Translations under genes and position numbers: made by a program
Shown: piece after piece, positions 59,519 through 64,000 of the stretch
How the letters are laid out: each line of letters opens with the position of its first letter
Position numbering within the stretch: the stretch's first letter is position 1
Origin: Sinotaia quadrata
Taxonomy: Eukaryota; Mollusca; Gastropoda; Architaenioglossa; Viviparidae
Assembly (NCBI GenBank): GCA_028829895.1
Contig: CM054181.1
Coordinates: forward strand, 45,879,759-45,943,758
DNA: 64,000 nucleotides
Direction of reading: 5' to 3'
The notes under the pieces: generated by a model
The model's input: the letters and a program-made list of their open reading frames with translations, nothing else
Database searches by the model: none
Told to the model about the DNA's origin: nothing

Positions 59519-60104
59519 AGTAGTAATTTTAAAAAGTAGGATAAGTGTGTGTGGGATTTCCCTTTATAAAGTGCTTCCCCATATTTACAACAAAATTTTT
59601 TTTATGGGAAAATGTGGTTTGCAACAAACCTAATTTGTGTGTGAGGATCCATGACTCCATATTGTGAGGAATTACTTTAGTGGGTTGCTGGGATACATGT
59701 TAGGCTGAAGACTTGATATCTTCATGTAATTTGTTGCAACTGTTAAAAGCAGTTTTATAGTTTAAAATAGGAATAATAATTTCCTATCTAGTATATCTTA
59801 AAAATCTTTCATATCTTTTGTTGTTTTTTTAATTCTAAATTTCTTCTGGAATTTTTTGAAGCATCATTTGCTCTCATTTAGATGATGCCTTTGTCTGAAT
59901 CAAAAGTATTTTCAAATGTCTTTGTCTTGTTTTCTCACCAGCTGCATTGAAAATGTTACCCTTTTATCTTGTTTTTCTTGGATTTTTTGTGTACAAATTG
60001 TGTTCCTCCTTCACTAATTACACCAACATTTTCTGTTTCAGGTGTTTCACATTTTTCATTTGTAACTTTCTTTTTCATTATCCCAGGCTTTTTGGGGTGT
60101 GTTG

Positions 60105-60566
60105 CTAAGCTACTCTCATTAGTTTATCATTCTGGTCTGCCCGTTTCTTTTTCTTTTTCACAGGCTTGTCAGGGTGTGTTGCTAAGCTACCCTCATTTGT
60201 TTTTGTATCATTCTGGTCTGCCTTTTTCTTTTTCAGAGGCTTGTCAGGGTGTGTTGCTAAGCTACGCTCATTAGTTTTTCTCTCATTCTGGCCTGTCTGT
60301 TTCTCTCTTTTTTTTACAGACTTTTTGGGGTGTGCTTCAAGGTTACTCTCATTAGTTTCTGTCTGTTTATTTTTCTTTCTACGTGATTGTTCATTGGCCA
60401 GTAAATCTGTGTGAGTTCTTTTTCTTTTCTTTGCAGTGGCCAGAGAGTTAAACTCTGAGTCATTTGTGTCCTGTTTGGAGTTGGAAGTGACTCTCTCAAA
60501 AGCTTGCTCTGCATGAGCAAGCTTGTTGAAGATAGCTGACACTTTGTCCTCCTCACCATCACTTTC
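60105..60566 (-). CDS. NOP9: NOP9 homologue terminal exon, lysine-rich repeat tail
   Basis: Acceptor TTTTTTCAG on the minus strand, then ESDGEEDKVSAIFNKL. The tail contains nuclear-localisation-like KKRKR and RRKK and about three copies of a 20-odd residue unit with SLATHPDKP followed by a Lys run and DQND. In the last unit the frame slips and ends after MRVA. Confidence 0.75.
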   Translation of the reverse strand, partial: ESDGEEDKVSAIFNKLAHAEQAFERVTSNSKQDTNDSEFNSLATAKKRKRTHTDLLANEQSRRKKNKQTETNESNLEAHPKKSVKKREKQTGQNERKTNERSLATHPDKPLKKKKADQNDTKTNEGSLATHPDKPVKKKKKRADQNDKLMRVA

Positions 60567-63500
60567 CTGAAAAAAAAAAGAAGAAAACTCTTAATGGCAA
60601 ATCAACACAATACAAGAATCCACAGAAAAATAAACAATGAAAAACTCCAAAGATTTCAACTCAGTTAGTATATAATTAAACTCTCTAAGTTAGGACTTAC
60701 ACTTAAATAATTTAATGTAAAAGCGAAATAATAATTACATGCAGTGATACATTGCAATTGTGAAGAAAACCTTGGTGTATCAATGATTCACATACAGTGA
60801 AACCTCGCTATAACGTGTCACAGAATGGTAAGAAGGAATTATGCTGTCAAAATTTCTAAGAAAACCAATGTGTGCACTATTGAAGCCCATACTGCTGGCA
60901 CTAGGTGCAAAGGGCCAGCTATATTATTTTCTTATCTTGGAAAACAAGGTGGCCAAACAAATAAACATAAAAAAATATAATGTGGAATTCACACAAGTTT
61001 AAATTAAAGAAAAATACTTCCAAACAAAATGCAAAACCAAAACAAACTTTCAGTGTTTAATGTTTTATTTTTTATATCTGCTTCATACTGAAGCCAGCAT
61101 TATTCTTTTTCTCTTTTTAAAAACCATGTCTGCAGAATTCAACTCATTCTAGATTATGGGCCTTTTTTCATTTAAGAAAGTTTAAAATTATAAATATCAT
61201 TTAAATATTTATTTCTTACTACTTAGGTCATGTGAATGCTTAAATTTAAAATATAAACAAGTTTCTATGATATCGCTCTTTTATGACTGGTTATCATTAA
61301 TAAAATACTTACTAATGGAAGAGAGGAATCTTCTTTCTTTTCTGGAGCAGCTAAAACAAGAAAAATGACTTGTGATTAGCCATTAGGGTAACAAACTAAA
61401 TTTCCACATAGAATACTAAAGAAAAAACCCAGCTTTCCTTACATTTTTTGTTCTTGTGACATTACCGTAATAGTCTGAATCATTTAAAACGAAAGAGAAA
61501 AATAATTCTATAAAAATATATTGTGTAAATTTTTTATTTTATTTTTTAAATCCAGAAATAAACTTACTGGTTAAGACCATATAACTAGCAAATGTAAGTG
61601 GAGACCATGACAGTCCAATACACATGTATTTAACAAACTGTATACCACTTTCTAACTGGCATGCACACGTAATAATTCTATTGACACTAGTGAAGTTCTT
61701 TACCCTTTCCATGAAGAAGTTGTGTTAACATTCGCCTTCGTTTGCTCAACACCCCTTGGTGCTCTAGCCAGTCATTTCGTCGCTTCACAAACTGATTCAA
61801 CCCCAAGTTGCGATATAGGAAATGTCCAAATCGATCTCTACGTAGACGATCCTCATTCTGAGATAGTTCTTCTGCTATGCGTTTGCGCTGTTTAACATCA
61901 AGGTTCTTCCAAATATTTTCTAGACACCTACTCCCATTCTTTGAGCAACCAGTTTCTACAAACAAACCCTGAAAAAAATTCAAACAAATAAATTTACTCT
62001 TAATATTTTGATTCTCTTGGCAGTCTTTATGATTATGGAAAACTAAATATACACTATTTGGTAGCAAACTGGTATGTTACTAATGTACATAAGTTGTAGT
62101 TAAAAAGGTAGCAACATCTCTAAACCCAATATCTTTACCATAATTGACCTGTCTTTTAATGTAATCAATTTTGTTATGCTTTAAAAATAAAATAGATTCA
62201 TATCAGTCAAAATGCTTATTGCTGTAATAAAGTAGCTGATAATAGAAAAAAATATTTTCATCTGTTACACAGAATTTTGAGGCCATCTTTGAATAAGTCA
62301 CTATTACATAAAGTTGACTTTGCAATTGTTTGTGTTTTTTAAAAATTTATTAAGGCAATTTCTAGGCAATGGTTATTCTTTCCTTACCCATCTTTTTCCC
62401 CGCATGTATTTTATTCAAGGGGAAAAACTGAGTCACACTCAGTATCACTTTGTTCAGTTTGATTAGGGCTAGAGTTTTGCTAAGTTTTGGAAAGATATAA
62501 TACTCCTAGTATAAAAATAGTGAAACATTTTCTTTCGGGACAAAAATGGGACTAGCAAGAAGTTAAGACCCTTTATTTTCTGAATATCCAATAGCAAATA
62601 ATTTTTTGTTACTTTTACACAGGATAATTCATAATAAAATAGAGATTTTTTCTTACTTAAAATATTCCCCTTTATTTTTAGAAGTGACATTAAGTTTATT
62701 AAAATATAATAAAGTATATTGATAATTGTCTTTTTATTGAAAGTTCATTATAAACTACAATCATGAGTGTTGTCATTCTGAAGGCAACAAAAGAAAACAA
62801 AATTCATTCAAATTATTAATTTTTAAAAAAATCTTAAAAATAATAAAATGTAAATTATTCCATACATTTTTACTACAGTCATCTTACATACTGAACAATA
62901 CAATTACCTACTGCCATTCACCTTTCACATAAATTAAGAAAATATTTTTCCATCTGATTTTTGAGGGAAAGAAAAAAAAAATGCAGTATTGAAAAATATA
63001 CACAGTGTACCTTCATTTTCTTGAGGAACATTTCTTTGGTTTTGTCCAGTATGGTAGGACTAGAGAAAAACACATCCACAGCATGGCTACCAGAAGGATC
63101 ACAGCACATAATATTCAATTCAGCAGGTTTCATTGCTGTAACACCAAGGGCTATAATCTTGGGCTTATCAAACTGGAGAAGTTGTTGCAAAAGCAAAGAC
63201 CCGTGCATGTTCAGTGATGACAGCAATTTTTCCTGGTGAGAAATGCATGCATTAACAATGTCAGTTCTGCTCCTATATCATGACCACACAATAACAAACA
63301 AAACACCCACTCCATCTCCCATGTTTACTGAAAGTGAGAGGCTAATGTATCTATTGAATAAGAAATGCCTACAACAATGGTACTTTTATTTTTCAGAAAG
63401 ATAAACATTGTATTTTGTTAATTTTATTTGTACTATTATCTTCTCTCTCTTTTTTTTATATCCATCAATCAACATTAATGGCTGAAAAGATGACTGAGTA

Positions 63501-63788
63501 CAATACAGAGACTGATATGTGACTTATTTCATCAGTTACAAAATAAAAATGTGCACTAGTAGGCTTCTATATTTAATAACAAAAACATGGGGGAAAAACA
63601 AAACTGTTAAATGCATGTTTTAATAAAATGAATACATTTAAAGTTACCTCTGACTTTTCAGCTGACTTCTCTTCTGTTGCACTGTCCACCTTGAAAAACA
63701 CTTCATATGTGACAAAAGACAAAATAAGTCTTGTCAGGTAAATGTTTCTCTCCTCTGGTTCCTTACAATGAAATGCTTCCATCAATAC
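60105..63788 (-). CDS. NOP9: NOP9 homologue, 3' part (Pumilio-repeat pre-rRNA processing factor)
   Basis: Five exons on the minus strand, 63788-63648, 63232-63011, 61968-61704, 61350-61313 and 60566-60105, join in frame; the 5' part lies beyond the right edge. The frame encodes Pumilio-type blocks: GSLLLQQLLQF, then CCDPSGSHAVD (63011-63232), then a third block ending in a conserved segment with DRFGHFLYRNLGLNQFVKR and NDWLEHQ (61704-61968), which is characteristic of NOP9. After that come an acidic linker (ESDGEEDK) and a lysine-rich repeat tail. NOP9 is a nucleolar RNA-binding protein needed for 18S rRNA processing in early 40S assembly. The last repeat contains a frameshift that brings the stop at 60105; see findings. 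Confidence 0.85.
60795..60900. mobile_element. Possible pogo/Tigger-like terminus
   Basis: TA followed by CAGTGAAACCTCGCTATAAC, the common end of pogo/Tigger-type mariner elements, inside a NOP9 intron. The opposite end was not found; the right boundary given is nominal. Confidence 0.35.
61313..61350 (-). CDS. NOP9: NOP9 homologue 38-base micro-exon
   Basis: Acceptor TGTTTTAG and donor GTAAGT on the minus strand. Phases fit both neighbours, giving APEKKEDSSLPL. Supported by phase and splice consensus only, because the peptide is low complexity. Confidence 0.65.
61704..61968 (-). CDS. NOP9: NOP9 homologue exon with C-terminal repeat
   Basis: Acceptor TTTTTCAG and donor GTAAAG on the minus strand, 265 bases. 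Encodes GSRCLENIW, RDRFGHFLYRNLGL and RNDWLEHQ, the best NOP9 identifiers in the window. Confidence 0.9.
63011..63232 (-). CDS. NOP9: NOP9 homologue exon with Pumilio-type repeats
   Basis: Acceptor CTCACCAG and donor GTACAC on the minus strand, 74 codons, phase 0 at both ends. Encodes GSLLLQQLL and DPSGSHAVD, paired Pumilio-helix signatures. Confidence 0.87.
63648..63788 (-). CDS. NOP9: NOP9 homologue, internal exon (first in window)
   Basis: Acceptor TATCTTAG and donor GTAACT on the minus strand, 47 codons, phase 0 at both ends. Encodes MEAFHCKEPEERNIYLTRLI, then LSFVTYEVFF, and a KSAEKSE linker. Confidence 0.75.
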
Positions 63789-64000
63789 CTAAGATAAAAA
63801 TATATTAGTTATCCTTGAACCCATCTGCTCCTGAAAAATGAACACAGAGTACACACACACACATAAAATGTTCTCAGGACTGCTTCATAGAAATGTCCCT
63901 TCTATTAACTGATATATAGTGATAAATATAGATGATATGAACAAAATATCAGCAACCGTCAGAGTTATGTGCTTTCTGTAATGCATCTGATTGTAAACAT

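Noticed and set aside
60166..60414. Plus-strand frame opposite the NOP9 tail
   Set aside because: Phe/Ser-rich mirror of a lysine-rich repeat.

Overview
The window looks like nuclear DNA of a lophotrochozoan animal, most likely a mollusc. The reasons are spliced genes with GT-AG introns of about 0.4 to 2.9 kb, AT-rich intergenic DNA packed with (CA)n, GATA and CT microsatellites and minisatellites, decayed DNA transposons, and animal housekeeping genes (C5orf22/UPF0489 and NOP9). Bacterial operons, CRISPR arrays, rRNA and complete tRNA genes were not seen. The phylum is inferred from style and gene family, not proven.

The left 36 kb is gene-poor. It carries three + strand paralogues, here called A (8271-9293), B (23859-24851) and C (34254-35126). 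Each has one uninterrupted coding exon of 290 to 340 codons. I read them as divergent alpha-kinase (eEF2K/TRPM7/MHCK type) domain proteins. The C-terminal zinc module (one His, then HxCxxxC) is kept in all three. The nucleotide and metal-binding positions are altered: the DxQ motif has become GMK or DVK, the TDP-like motif has become xSL or TTI, and the hinge Glu has become Gln. Gene C also has Arg where the ATP-binding Lys should be. They are therefore predicted pseudokinases. Their tails carry PTAP (A and C) and PPSY (A and B), which are docking motifs for TSG101/ESCRT and for NEDD4-type WW domains. I consider this the most unusual system in the window. A and B have a strong 3' splice site 26 to 29 bases upstream of the start codon, so a 5' UTR intron is likely.

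The spaces between A, B and C, and the stretch 36-45 kb, are repeats: more than a dozen unrelated minisatellite families (20 to 78 bp units), long microsatellites, a foldback/MITE family with three copies, a hAT-type MITE with an 8-bp target duplication, two further short TIR elements, a tRNA-derived SINE head and a dispersed repeat in inverted orientation downstream of A and of B.

The right 19 kb holds two ordinary genes that converge tail to tail. The C5orf22/UPF0489 homologue (+, 45373-56398) can be rebuilt from seven exons with matching phases into 576 residues. The NOP9 homologue (-, 63788-60105) enters from beyond the right edge with five exons. It is a Pumilio-repeat factor of 40S ribosome biogenesis, and a frameshift in its lysine-rich repeat tail appears to shorten it. 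Between them lie a decayed ZNF862-like hAT transposase copy and a 45-bp minisatellite. A Ty3/gypsy reverse transcriptase scrap sits in a C5orf22 intron.
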